Assembly: GCF_900537115.1 (NCBI RefSeq)
Contig: NZ_UNRG01000006.1
Coordinates: forward strand, 175,924 to 239,923
Direction: 5' to 3'
Length of the DNA: 64,000 nucleotides
DNA from: Arthrobacter sp. Alg241-R88
GTDB taxonomy: Bacteria > Actinomycetota > Actinomycetes > Actinomycetales > Micrococcaceae
Position numbers and translations under genes: made by a program. Within the stretch, counting starts at the first letter, position 1, and each line of letters opens with the position of its first letter. The notes under the pieces were generated by a model. It saw only the letters and a list, made by a program, of their open reading frames with translations, ran no database searches and was not told the DNA's origin. Below, piece after piece: positions 48,859 to 56,465 of this stretch.

Positions 48859-49106
48859 GGTAGGTCGTCTTCCGTTAGTTCCGTAATCGCCGTGGCAATC
48901 AAAGCCACTTGTGAGGCCGGAATATCGAGTGCTTCGTGGAGGTAGGCATCCAGGGACATCTCATCAATGCCGCCACCGAGCCCGTAGTAGTACGTCCACA
49001 ACTTGGCCAGCGGCAAATCGGTGTTCCGAAAGCGTTCAGCTGTGCCGCGCCGCTCTTCAGCTGCACGGTTCGGTTGCTCGGAACCTTCGCCCCCGTCGGT
49101 ATACAT
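48855..49106 (-). CDS. Small helical partner protein, copy 1 (83 aa)
   Basis: An 83-residue protein with a charged head and a helical C-terminal half (LAKLWTYYYGLGGGIDEMSL then DAYLHEALDIPASQVALIAT). It aligns in pattern with the proteins at 50004 and 52558: a W-x-(R/K)-Y-(F/Y)-x-(G/S) core, a (D/E)AYL/I block, and an A-x-x-EL end. It is embedded between two GAF-ANTAR genes (two-base gap on one side, ATGA overlap on the other), so its product very likely works with them. Strong box GGAGGGTAGG. No known family name. Confidence 0.75.
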   Translation of the reverse strand: MYTDGGEGSEQPNRAAEERRGTAERFRNTDLPLAKLWTYYYGLGGGIDEMSLDAYLHEALDIPASQVALIATAITELTEDDLP

Positions 49107-49108
49107 TC

Positions 49109-49834
49109 CTACCCTCCGTTGAACCGGCCTGCCGGGAGCTGAGCTCCCCGGACGATGTCGTTGGCGATGTCATGGACCCGCCGGTTGTTGGACTTGGCGG
49201 CCAGCTGGAGGATCGCCAGGGCGTCCTCCCGCCCGCCACGCTGCTGGAGCATGATCAGGGACACCGCAGCGTCCACCACGGCCCGTGACTTGAGCGCGGC
49301 GCGGAGGTGCTCGGGATGCACATTCGCGCCGTGCAGCCGCAGGGCGATCCGCAGAACCCGGGACATGGACGCCGCGTGCTGCTCCAACAGGCCTTTGGTT
49401 TCCTCGGTGAAGGCGTCCACCGTGCTTGCATAGCAGTTCAATCCGGCACGGGAAAAGGGCTCGGTGGGGATGGGGACAGCCAGGACGGAACGTACGCCTT
49501 CCTGGAGTGCTGCCTCCAGGTAGTCGCTCCAGCGTGCGTCGCCCCTCAAGTCCGGAATCCATACCAGGCGCTGCTCCCGCACGGCCGTCAGGCAGGGCCC
49601 GTCATGGAACGCGTACTGTGTTTCATCCAGCCGGCGGCCGGCCTCGCTGCTGCTGGCAACCGTTGCCGGGCCCCCGTCGCGCTCCACGGTGATGGTGCAC
49701 GTCACCTGTCCCTCAGCGTCAACCAACGAGGCGGACATTGTGGCGAGACCCAGGAGGAACTCAGGAAATTCAGGGGTGTCCAGCAGCAGATCCTGCATGT
49801 GGTCGGAAGTGGTAAGTCTGCTGTCCTGGGCCAT
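49109..49834 (-). CDS. GAF-ANTAR regulator, copy 2
   Basis: A 242-residue GAF-ANTAR protein. GAF features: TQYAFHDGPCLTAVREQRLV and DARWSDYLEAALQEGVRSVL; ANTAR: KSRAVVDAAVSLIMLQQRGG then EDALAILQLAAKSNNRRVHD. The ANTAR part is more divergent than in copies 1, 5 and 6 (no AxGxIM but VSLIM). ATG 49834 fits the domain start; the open frame reaches TTG 49918 but without a good box. First gene of the three-gene cassette. Confidence 0.88.
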   Translation of the reverse strand: MAQDSRLTTSDHMQDLLLDTPEFPEFLLGLATMSASLVDAEGQVTCTITVERDGGPATVASSSEAGRRLDETQYAFHDGPCLTAVREQRLVWIPDLRGDARWSDYLEAALQEGVRSVLAVPIPTEPFSRAGLNCYASTVDAFTEETKGLLEQHAASMSRVLRIALRLHGANVHPEHLRAALKSRAVVDAAVSLIMLQQRGGREDALAILQLAAKSNNRRVHDIANDIVRGAQLPAGRFNGG

Positions 49835-50003
49835 GAGGCCTCGATCCCTGGGTTTGCCGTGAGCATTTGCCCCTGGCCAGCGGCCTCCGCTCTCTGCGCG
49901 GGTGACCTGAGTATTCAACCTCTGGATCTGTTTATATCCCGAAATCTCCTACTACCGACACTACGCCGGTACGGGACCTATTGATACGCCCGCAGGTTGC
50001 GAT

Positions 50004-50336
50004 CTACTCGTCCGGCCCGGTTTGGCGGCTCGTGTCGTCATCCCGGCTGTCCGCCGCCTCGGGACCGGAGGCGGCGCCGCCGTCGAAATCATCGGAGTAC
50101 GGTGCGCGGGGGCGGGGAAGGTCGTCAATCAGCTCATTGGCGGCCAGCGCCAGCAGGTCGCGCTGGACGGGCGGCAGGGAAAGGAGCCCCTGCAGGTAGG
50201 CTTCCACCTCGTATTCGCCCGCATCGCCGGACATACCGAAATATTTCAGCCACAGCTCGGATACCTGGATATCTGCGGCCTTCAGCGCGGAGCGCAGCCT
50301 GCGCCGTTGTTCCGGTTCGTTCGGATCAAAGCCCAC
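50004..50336 (-). CDS. Small helical partner protein, copy 2 (110 aa)
   Basis: A 110-residue protein with the shared pattern: ELWLKYFGMSGDAGEYEVEA, YLQGLLSLPPVQRDLLALAA, NELIDDLPRPRAPYSDD, then an acidic, low-complexity tail of about 25 residues. Nearly the same core as copy 3 at 52558 (IGGTVGEYEVDAYIQSL). Start GTG 50336 has TAGGAGCT at good spacing, nine bases after the GAF-ANTAR copy 3 stop. Together with copy 3 it marks a duplicated cassette. Confidence 0.78.
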   Translation of the reverse strand: MGFDPNEPEQRRRLRSALKAADIQVSELWLKYFGMSGDAGEYEVEAYLQGLLSLPPVQRDLLALAANELIDDLPRPRAPYSDDFDGGAASGPEAADSRDDDTSRQTGPDE

Positions 50337-50345
50337 GGGCAGCTC

Positions 50346-51065
50346 CTACGCCCCGTGTGCCGGCGTCCCGGCCAGGACACGTTCGCTGATCTGCTGCAAT
50401 GCGGTGTTCTCGTCGCGGGCCTGCTTGATTAACCGATGCAGGGCGGCTTCGTGGCTAATCCCCAGGCGTTCCATCAGCACGCCGCACGCCCGGTTCACCA
50501 CGTCGCGGCTGTACAGGGACGCCTGCAGGCCCTGAGTCATTCTGTGTGGTGCCTCGCTGGCCTGGATGTGCGAGAGCAGCGTGGCGGCCGGGGCAGCAAA
50601 GAGTTGAAGCAGGATAACACTGGACTCGTCATAGGTATTCGGGGTGGCAGCGTACAGCTTCAGGGCGCCGATGGATTCCTTGCCTGCGACCAGTGGAGCA
50701 CTGACAACCGAACGCACAGGCAGGCCCGCTACGGCGTTGCGCCATTCGGGCCACCGCGATTCCTCCGTGAGGTCCCTGACCAGTACAGGTTCCTCCGTGG
50801 CCCAGGCGGTCAGGCACGGACCCTCCCCGCACTCGTACTGCGTGGCATCTGCCTGGCTGACAATCCTGTCCGTGTAACCGCTGCTGGTGCGGCGCCCCCG
50901 TGCATCCAGGAGGGAGACTCCCGCTCCGATGGTGCCCGGAACGGACTCCTTGGCTGCCTGGGCAAGCAGCCTCACTGCGGTGTGCACTTTTTCTTCTGTC
51001 AGCAGCAGCCCCTGAATGCGAGCGATCACAGTGCTGAGCTCGTCCAGGGGAAGTTGCTGCGCCAT
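50346..51065 (-). CDS. GAF-ANTAR regulator, copy 3
   Basis: A 239-residue GAF-ANTAR protein of a second type that starts MAQQLPLDELSTVIARIQGL, nearly the same as copy 4 (MPQQLPLDELTLALARINGL). GAF: TQYECGEGPCLTAWATEEPV, ESRWPEWRNAVAGLPVRSVV; ANTAR: SRDVVNRACGVLMERLGISH then EAALHRLIKQARDENTALQQ. ATG 51065 (GCTGGGACT upstream) chosen from alignment to copy 4. It lies 101 bp after the P450 gene and carries its own partner gene nine bases downstream. Confidence 0.9.
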   Translation of the reverse strand: MAQQLPLDELSTVIARIQGLLLTEEKVHTAVRLLAQAAKESVPGTIGAGVSLLDARGRRTSSGYTDRIVSQADATQYECGEGPCLTAWATEEPVLVRDLTEESRWPEWRNAVAGLPVRSVVSAPLVAGKESIGALKLYAATPNTYDESSVILLQLFAAPAATLLSHIQASEAPHRMTQGLQASLYSRDVVNRACGVLMERLGISHEAALHRLIKQARDENTALQQISERVLAGTPAHGA

Positions 51066-51166
51066 AGTCCCAGCATAGGCCCAAGGGCTCGCCGCCGCCC
51101 CTTGGCTCACAGGGACGGCCAGCCTGAGGGACTTACGACGGCGGCGCCGCGGCCATGCGTGGCAGT

Positions 51167-52543
51167 TTAGAAAGCCTGTTCCGGGCTTGGATGCGGTTGG
51201 TTGCCCGCGACGGTGAAGCGCAGGGAGTAGTTGTTGAGCTCACCTGGAAGCCGTGATTGCGGGTCCAGGGCATGCCGCGAGGACAGCGAAAAAGAGCCCT
51301 TCTCGATGAGGCAGGCGAGCATGGCGCTGGTGAGCATCAGCGCCAGTTGGCGTCCGGGGCAGAATACGGGACCTGCACTGAACGGAACCAGTGGCCAGTC
51401 CTCGCTATCGTTGCGGTCCAGCCACCGTTCCGGCACGAAGGAATGCGCCTGGGGGACGTGGTCTTCGTCCCGGTGAAAGTACGGGACATAGATCAGAACG
51501 CCGCAACCGGTTCCCATGTCGCCGTCCGGCCATTGGACTTCCCGAGTGGTCTGGCGAAGGATTGCGGGCGTTGTGGGCCACAGCCGCAACGACTCCAGGA
51601 CGCAGGCGCGCAGGAACGGAAGGTGCCGGCGTTCCGTTTCGTCCTGCTGTACCTCAGCCCTGGCCGCGGCCAACTGTTCCGGATGGGTGGCAAGGAGCGC
51701 CAAGGTCCTGAAGGTGGCCAGGCCCGACGTTTCCAGGGCGAACAGCCACTGCGGGACCTGGTCAACCGGGGCGGCGTCCTGGCCCGGATGCATGCTGGCC
51801 ATCACAAATGCCAGGCTTCCCGGTTCAGCGGTCTTCAGCCGGTCATCAACGCGGGCGAGGAACTCTGCCCTGAGCTTGGTGTCCTGCCGTTTGAGGAAGG
51901 ACCAGTTTGCGTTTCCCCGGAGCTCGGCGAGCATCCCGGTCAGCTCGTGGTCGTCGCGCGCCTTGTCCCCGAAGACTGTCCGCCGCACGGTCCGGCGCCA
52001 GGCCTCGATGAGGTCGTCCCAATCGAGTTCAAAGCTTTCTGACGCGCTGCCGTTTCCAACGTTTTGAAGCAGCTGTTCGCACTCTTCCCGGACGATCGGC
52101 AGGAACGATCCTGCAAGCCGGTGCACGGGGCTGTGGGCGTCAAGGACCTGGTCCTGCAGTGCCCTTCGCGCGCTCCTTTCCGGCCCTTCCGAAATGAGAA
52201 CGAAGCGGGGCTCAAAGTGCGCGAGGGCGGCCCTCTTTTCACTGCTTGCCGGGGAGAACGGCTCCGGTGAGTTGGCCAGCACATAATGCAGGTGTTCCGG
52301 ATGCAGCACCACTGCCTGTTGGCGCCTGGGGAGGCGAAGCATCAGCGGTCCCCGCCGGTATTTCCGGGCAAGCTTCACCATTCTGCGGACTGCCCTGTCG
52401 TCCAGTCCCAGCCGTTCTGCACCTGCCTCTGCCTTCGGCCTGCGGATGAGTGGCCCCTTCGCGGCCGTGGGCAGGAATACGTCGAGCAGGAAAGCGGCCG
52501 ACTCCAGGGCCGTGGCCCTGGGAAGACCCATGTTGTTTCGCAT
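51167..52543 (-). CDS. Cytochrome P450 within the GAF-ANTAR cluster
   Basis: A 458-residue soluble P450. The haem-binding loop FSAGPVFCPGRQLALML (Cys about residue 401) and the ExxR motif ESLRLWPTTP are present; the PERW segment (VPERWLDR) follows. The I-helix sequence FALETSGLATF keeps the acid-alcohol pair but lacks the usual Gly-Gly. Long N-terminal head with RRLPRRQQ-like loops. ATG 52543 has AAGGAG at good spacing, 14 bp after the partner gene copy 3. The substrate is unknown; it is the only metabolic enzyme among eight or more regulatory genes, so it may be their target. Confidence 0.88.
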   Translation of the reverse strand: MRNNMGLPRATALESAAFLLDVFLPTAAKGPLIRRPKAEAGAERLGLDDRAVRRMVKLARKYRRGPLMLRLPRRQQAVVLHPEHLHYVLANSPEPFSPASSEKRAALAHFEPRFVLISEGPERSARRALQDQVLDAHSPVHRLAGSFLPIVREECEQLLQNVGNGSASESFELDWDDLIEAWRRTVRRTVFGDKARDDHELTGMLAELRGNANWSFLKRQDTKLRAEFLARVDDRLKTAEPGSLAFVMASMHPGQDAAPVDQVPQWLFALETSGLATFRTLALLATHPEQLAAARAEVQQDETERRHLPFLRACVLESLRLWPTTPAILRQTTREVQWPDGDMGTGCGVLIYVPYFHRDEDHVPQAHSFVPERWLDRNDSEDWPLVPFSAGPVFCPGRQLALMLTSAMLACLIEKGSFSLSSRHALDPQSRLPGELNNYSLRFTVAGNQPHPSPEQAF

Positions 52544-52557
52544 CTCGGGCTCCTTAC

Positions 52558-52851
52558 TTACTGGATGAGGTCTTCCAGGTACGGTGCGCGGGGCAATGGT
52601 GGAAATTCATCGATGAGTTCATTCGCCGCGTGTGCTATCAAATCGCGTTGGTCCGGTGGCAGTGACATCAGCGACTGGATGTAGGCGTCCACTTCGTATT
52701 CGCCTACTGTGCCGCCGATGCTGAAGTAGCGAAGCCACAAATCCCCGTGCCGGATGCCCGCGTGGTGCAGGGCCTTGCGCAGGAGCCGGCTTTGCTCCTG
52801 CTCGAGTCCTGATCCAGGGTCCGGCCTGCCTCGGTCACCGTCACCCGTCAT
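52558..52851 (-). CDS. Small helical partner protein, copy 3 (97 aa)
   Basis: A 97-residue protein with the conserved core DLWLRYFSIGGTVGEYEVDA, YIQSLMSLPPDQRDLIAHAA, NELIDEFPPLPRAPYLEDL. Most residues match copy 2, but the acidic tail is absent and an acidic/Gly head is present. ATG 52851 lies 11 bp inside the end of the GAF-ANTAR copy 4 gene, so translation is coupled. P450 starts 14 bp later. Likely partner or modulator of the ANTAR protein. Confidence 0.78.
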   Translation of the reverse strand: MTGDGDRGRPDPGSGLEQEQSRLLRKALHHAGIRHGDLWLRYFSIGGTVGEYEVDAYIQSLMSLPPDQRDLIAHAANELIDEFPPLPRAPYLEDLIQ

Positions 52852-53566
52852 CAGGACCGCTTTTCGTTTCGGTGAGTATGTCGGTGCTGACGCTGAAGAG
52901 CGACTGCCTGCTGGTCTTGGACAGCTCCAGGAGTCTCTGCAGGGCCGCGCCCTGGTCCAGGCCGTGCCTGTGCATCAGGAAACCCTGGGCGCGGTTGATC
53001 GTGTCCCGGCTCAGCAGTGCAGATGTCAGGACCTGGGTGAAGCGCTTCGGTGCTTCCGAGCTCTGGATGTTGGCCAGCAGCGTGGCGGCAGGGACGACGA
53101 GTTTCTCCAGGGGCCGCGCGGTGGCGGCGTCGTACGCCCCCGGTTGGGTTGAATAGATCTTCAGTGCTCCCAGGCAACGGGTGCCGGCCATGAGCGGAGC
53201 GCTGATCACGGATCGGATGGAGAGGTCCCTTACCGCTTGGGACCACAGCGGCCAACGGTCATCAGTGGCGACGTCGTGCATCAGCACGGTGCGTTCTGTC
53301 GCCCAGGCTGTGAGGCAGGGTCCCTGCCCGAGCTCGTATTGGGCCTCGTCTGCCTCGAGCACCACAGGGTCGGTGGCACCTGTGCTGGTTCGGTTTCCGT
53401 GTTCGTCCAGGAGCGACACCCCGGCACCGGAACTTCCCGGAAAGGCGTCCCGAATTCCCTCGGCCAGCAACTGAACGGCGCGGTCAACCTTCTCCTCGGT
53501 CAGGAGCAGGCCGTTGATGCGCGCGAGCGCGAGGGTGAGTTCGTCCAGGGGGAGCTGCTGTGGCAT
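52841..53566 (-). CDS. GAF-ANTAR regulator, copy 4
   Basis: A 241-residue protein, closely alike to copy 3: MPQQLPLDELTLALARINGL, GAF with AQYELGQGPCLTAWATERTV and DDRWPLWSQAVRDLSIRSVI, ANTAR with SRDTINRAQGFLMHRHGLDQ then GAALQRLLELSKTSRQSLFS. ATG 53566 has AAGG upstream; the open frame extends 36 codons further without domain sequence. First gene of the transcript copy 4 - partner copy 3 - P450 - (gap) - copy 3 - partner copy 2. Divergent from copy 5. Confidence 0.9.
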   Translation of the reverse strand: MPQQLPLDELTLALARINGLLLTEEKVDRAVQLLAEGIRDAFPGSSGAGVSLLDEHGNRTSTGATDPVVLEADEAQYELGQGPCLTAWATERTVLMHDVATDDRWPLWSQAVRDLSIRSVISAPLMAGTRCLGALKIYSTQPGAYDAATARPLEKLVVPAATLLANIQSSEAPKRFTQVLTSALLSRDTINRAQGFLMHRHGLDQGAALQRLLELSKTSRQSLFSVSTDILTETKSGPDDG

Positions 53567-53812
53567 GGTAGCCAACCTTCTGCGTCGGACGATTGCCGTC
53601 CTTCGGAGTGCCCCCTGCTGGGCCGGGACCGGAAAAATTCCTCCGGCCCATATCCAGCATAGCCCCTGGCGCAACCACCATGTCTGGGTCCGGCACGCCG
53701 GTTTGCCGCTTGTCCAGAAAATCGATGTAGGCTGGGGGAACGTTTGGAAGTGGGCGTCTTAAGGCCGCATGCGAAAACTGAATGCGGTTGTAGCCCAACT
53801 TCAGGAAGTGCC

Positions 53813-54622
53813 ATGGACGCTGTGCCCGAAACTGCAGATTCTTTGCCCGACACTGCAGAATCCTTCCCTCGCGTTGCAGACGCCTTAGTCAATGCCGCAA
53901 CTGAGGACGGGATCGTTTCCCGCCTGCAGGATCTGGTCCTGCAAACGGCTGACCCCCAGGACTTCTTCAAGGAATTCGCCGTCTTTTCGGCGTCCATGCT
54001 GGCCCCGGCCGGGGGCGACGTCCATTGCAATGTCACCGTGGTGCGGCGGAAAAGGCCCGTCACAGTGGCTTCCAGTACAACGCGGGCGCGAATCTTGGAT
54101 GAGCTGCAATATGGCCACGGCGACGGTCCGTGTCTTTTGGCGATGCGGACTGGAAAAACCGTCTACGTCGGCGACGTCACGAACGAGCGCCGTTGGCCGG
54201 AATACGCCCGTGCGGTGGCTGTCCAGGGTGTCCGCTCAATTCTTGGCGTTCCCCTGCAGCTCGAGGGCGATTCCACTGCTGCCCTGAACATCTACTCCTC
54301 AGCGGTCCAGGGATTTTCCGCGGCGGACATCGTACGGGCTGAATTGTTCTGCGAGCAGTCCTCCAAAACGCTCCGGCTTGAATTGCGCATGGCCCAGTTG
54401 AAGGACGCGAAGGAGGACCTGGAGGCGGCAATGAAGTCCAGGACGGCGATCGACATCGCCGTCGGGGTCATCATGGCGCAAAACCGCTGCAGCCAGAGCG
54501 CAGCCATGGCAATCCTGAGGACGGCCTCCAACAGCCGCAATATCAAGCTGCGGGACGTGGCCGCAGGTGTCATCGAATCTGTCTCACCTGAATCGGAATT
54601 GCACACACACTTCGACGAATAG
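53813..54622 (+). CDS. GAF-ANTAR regulator, copy 5
   Basis: A 269-residue protein with a 40-residue acidic head, GAF (DELQYGHGDGPCLLAMRTGK, ERRWPEYARAVAVQGVRSIL) and ANTAR (SRTAIDIAVGVIMAQNRCSQ, then NIKLRDVAAGVIESV). Closest to copies 1 and 6. ATG 53813 has CAGGAAG upstream. Reads away from copy 4; followed after 165 bp by two small-protein genes. It is probably its own transcription unit with a 247-bp divergent promoter region. Confidence 0.9.
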   Translation: MDAVPETADSLPDTAESFPRVADALVNAATEDGIVSRLQDLVLQTADPQDFFKEFAVFSASMLAPAGGDVHCNVTVVRRKRPVTVASSTTRARILDELQYGHGDGPCLLAMRTGKTVYVGDVTNERRWPEYARAVAVQGVRSILGVPLQLEGDSTAALNIYSSAVQGFSAADIVRAELFCEQSSKTLRLELRMAQLKDAKEDLEAAMKSRTAIDIAVGVIMAQNRCSQSAAMAILRTASNSRNIKLRDVAAGVIESVSPESELHTHFDE

Positions 54623-54787
54623 CGACGGGTGCGGGACTGCTGGACAGCAGGGCGCCGAGTGCGTAGATTCTAAGTGGCGGGCGTCACGTTATCGGGACGC
54701 TTCCCCTCCGGGTCAAGTGCAGGGCCATCAGGAGGAGCCGCTGTAGCAACACGGCGGACAGATGCACACCAGCGAAAGAGAGCCATC

Positions 54788-55045
54788 ATGGCTGCCTCGC
54801 ATTTCTCAACCTTTCTTGCCGAAGCCACAGTTCCCGAATTCGATACGGACTGTCCTATGTCCGCGGACTGCCTTTACGGCCTGTACGTCAGCTGGTGCCT
54901 CCTTCACGGCCTGGAAGCGAAACCGGACGTTACGTTCCGCACCGCAATGCACCGGGCCGGCGTCGATGTTCATGACAGCAGGCTCCGGATGGTTGGTCCG
55001 GCAGCTGCCGACTACATTCTGTCCAGCTACCCCGCTGCGGCCTGA
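54788..55045 (+). CDS. Small hypothetical protein with conserved Cys/Trp residues (85 aa)
   Basis: An 85-residue protein: HFSTFLAEATVPEFDTDCPM, SADCLYGLYVSWCLLHGLEA, then RTAMHRAGVDVHDSRLRMVG. The order (Asp-Cys-Pro, YGLYxxWC, AMxRAG, SRxRMxGPAAADYI) resembles winged-helix C-terminal domains of phage-type primases, but I am not sure. ATG 54788 is preferred over the longer open frame because the body starts there. The next gene starts two bases after its stop, so they are cotranscribed, inside the GAF-ANTAR region. Confidence 0.6.
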   Translation: MAASHFSTFLAEATVPEFDTDCPMSADCLYGLYVSWCLLHGLEAKPDVTFRTAMHRAGVDVHDSRLRMVGPAAADYILSSYPAAA

Positions 55046-55047
55046 CC

Positions 55048-55479
55048 ATGTCGATCCATCCCGAGGGTCCCAACAACGGCGTCAGGGGGGAGCAGGCTGA
55101 GGACTATCCCCTCATCTGCACCAAGTGCGGCTCGGACCGCCACTTGGCCCTGCACTCCATCGCGGCGCTCACCCCTCCTGCCAGCGGTTCCGTGGAAGTG
55201 GGTTACTCCTGCAGGACGTGCAGGAACCATTACCTCCACCGGGCGGGCGTTGTTGCTGTTGCCGCGGTCCTGAACCGGGTCCGGAGCCCGGAGGACGTGC
55301 TCGCTTTGGGTGGGCACTACATCCACTGCGGGCAGCCCATGCAGAAGACGGGCTCGGAACTCCGCCGCCTTTATGCGCCTGCAACTACGGACCAGGACCT
55401 GGTAGACGCCTTGGATGTATACCTCACAACGCAGGTATTGCACTGTCCATGCGGTTTCCAGATGGAGCTCCCCGAATAG
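55048..55479 (+). CDS. Cysteine-rich putative zinc-binding protein (143 aa)
   Basis: A 143-residue protein with CxxC pairs: ICTKCGSD (about residues 24-31), YSCRTCRNHY (about 54-63), an HCGQP segment and a C-terminal LHCPCGFQ. These could bind two zinc ions. No named family is recognised. It starts two bases after the 85-residue gene, and the pair probably forms one transcript. Its job in the GAF-ANTAR area is unknown. Confidence 0.62.
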   Translation: MSIHPEGPNNGVRGEQAEDYPLICTKCGSDRHLALHSIAALTPPASGSVEVGYSCRTCRNHYLHRAGVVAVAAVLNRVRSPEDVLALGGHYIHCGQPMQKTGSELRRLYAPATTDQDLVDALDVYLTTQVLHCPCGFQMELPE

Positions 55480-55482
55480 GCA

Positions 55483-55662
55483 TCAAGCTTCTAACCGCCG
55501 GATGCGAGCGTCGACGGCAGCCCAGTCGCCGGGCTTGTGGTCCTTGCGTACCGCATAATCCCGGCGCGCCAGGGTAAGGAGGAACCGTCCACCAGGCTTC
55601 TTCGGCTTCTTTGGAGCCGGAGGCCCGGCACTGCAACACAACGTTCCCCAGTCCAGTCCCAT
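55483..55662 (-). CDS. Small basic hypothetical protein (59 aa)
   Basis: A 59-codon minus-strand frame from ATG 55662: MGLDWGTLCCSAGPPAPKKP then KKPGGRFLLTLARRDYAVRK and ends AAVDARIRRLEA. It is basic and Pro/Lys-rich in the middle with a helical end. GGGCGGGGG lies before the start. It is convergent with the Cys-rich gene and divergent from GAF-ANTAR copy 6 (38 bp apart). Real gene is plausible but not certain. Confidence 0.45.
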   Translation of the reverse strand: MGLDWGTLCCSAGPPAPKKPKKPGGRFLLTLARRDYAVRKDHKPGDWAAVDARIRRLEA

Positions 55663-55699
55663 CGACCCCCGCCCGGACGGATGAGAATAGGATAGGCCC

Positions 55700-56431
55700 A
55701 TGTCGAATTCATCAGGGAGCGAACCTGCAGAGCTGCTCCAGAGCATTCTGGTGGGCACGGAAGATGCAACTGAATTTCTCTCCGGGCTCTCAAAGCTGGC
55801 GGCTGCGGCGGTTTCGGAGGCGGCCGGTGACGAGATCGAATGCGCAGTCACCGTCAAGCTGAGGCGCAAGCCCTCTACTGCCGCGGGGAGCAGCGAACGC
55901 GCGATCGAGCTGGATGAGCTGGAGCAGGCAGTGGGCGACGGTCCCTGCATCAAGGCGCTCAGGGACATGTCCCCGGTGATAATCGATGACGTCGCGTCGG
56001 ATCAGAGGTGGCCGGAGCTGAGCCGGAAATTTGCCGAGGCGGGCGTCTACAGTTCCCTGGGAGTGCCCCTGGAGATCAGCGAAGGAGCCAGCGCCGCACT
56101 GAACTTTTTCGCATCAAAGCCCGGCGTCTTCACACCGAATGTCTACGACAAGGCTCTCGGCTTTGCTGCGGCCGCCCACAGCACGCTGCAGCTGTCGGTC
56201 CGCATCAAATCGGCAGAACACCGGGCCGAGGACCTCGAGGCGGCCATGGAAAGCCGGACCGCCATCAATTTGGCCTGCGGTGTAATCATGGCGCAGAACA
56301 GGTGCTCGCAGTCGGAGGCAATGGAAATCCTGACCAAGGTCTCCAGCAACCGCAACCGGAAGCTGCGCGACGTCGCCACCGAACTGATCGAACAGTTGTC
56401 CGGCACCAGTATCCATACGCACTTCGAGTAG
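55700..56431 (+). CDS. GAF-ANTAR regulator, copy 6
   Basis: A 243-residue protein. GAF: DELEQAVGDGPCIKALRDMS, SDQRWPELSRKFAEAGVYSS; ANTAR: SRTAINLACGVIMAQNRCSQ then SEAMEILTKVSSNRNRKLRD. The ANTAR domain is nearly the same as in copy 5 (VIMAQNRCSQS), so these two may bind the same RNA hairpins. ATG 55700. Last member of the cluster, followed by a convergent peptidase gene 34 bp on. Confidence 0.9.
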   Translation: MSNSSGSEPAELLQSILVGTEDATEFLSGLSKLAAAAVSEAAGDEIECAVTVKLRRKPSTAAGSSERAIELDELEQAVGDGPCIKALRDMSPVIIDDVASDQRWPELSRKFAEAGVYSSLGVPLEISEGASAALNFFASKPGVFTPNVYDKALGFAAAAHSTLQLSVRIKSAEHRAEDLEAAMESRTAINLACGVIMAQNRCSQSEAMEILTKVSSNRNRKLRDVATELIEQLSGTSIHTHFE

Positions 56432-56465
56432 TAGGCCCAGTCCCCTCAGCCCTGTGGTACTGGTT

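Noticed and set aside
53737..53758. ECF-sigma-like GGAAC...CGTC pair before GAF-ANTAR copy 5
   Set aside because: The spacing (13 bases) is shorter than usual ECF promoters, so I do not list it as a promoter.
54674..54787. 38-codon N-terminal extension of the 85-residue protein
   Set aside because: Ser/Gly/Arg-rich, without a ribosome site; the ATG at 54788 begins the conserved-looking part.
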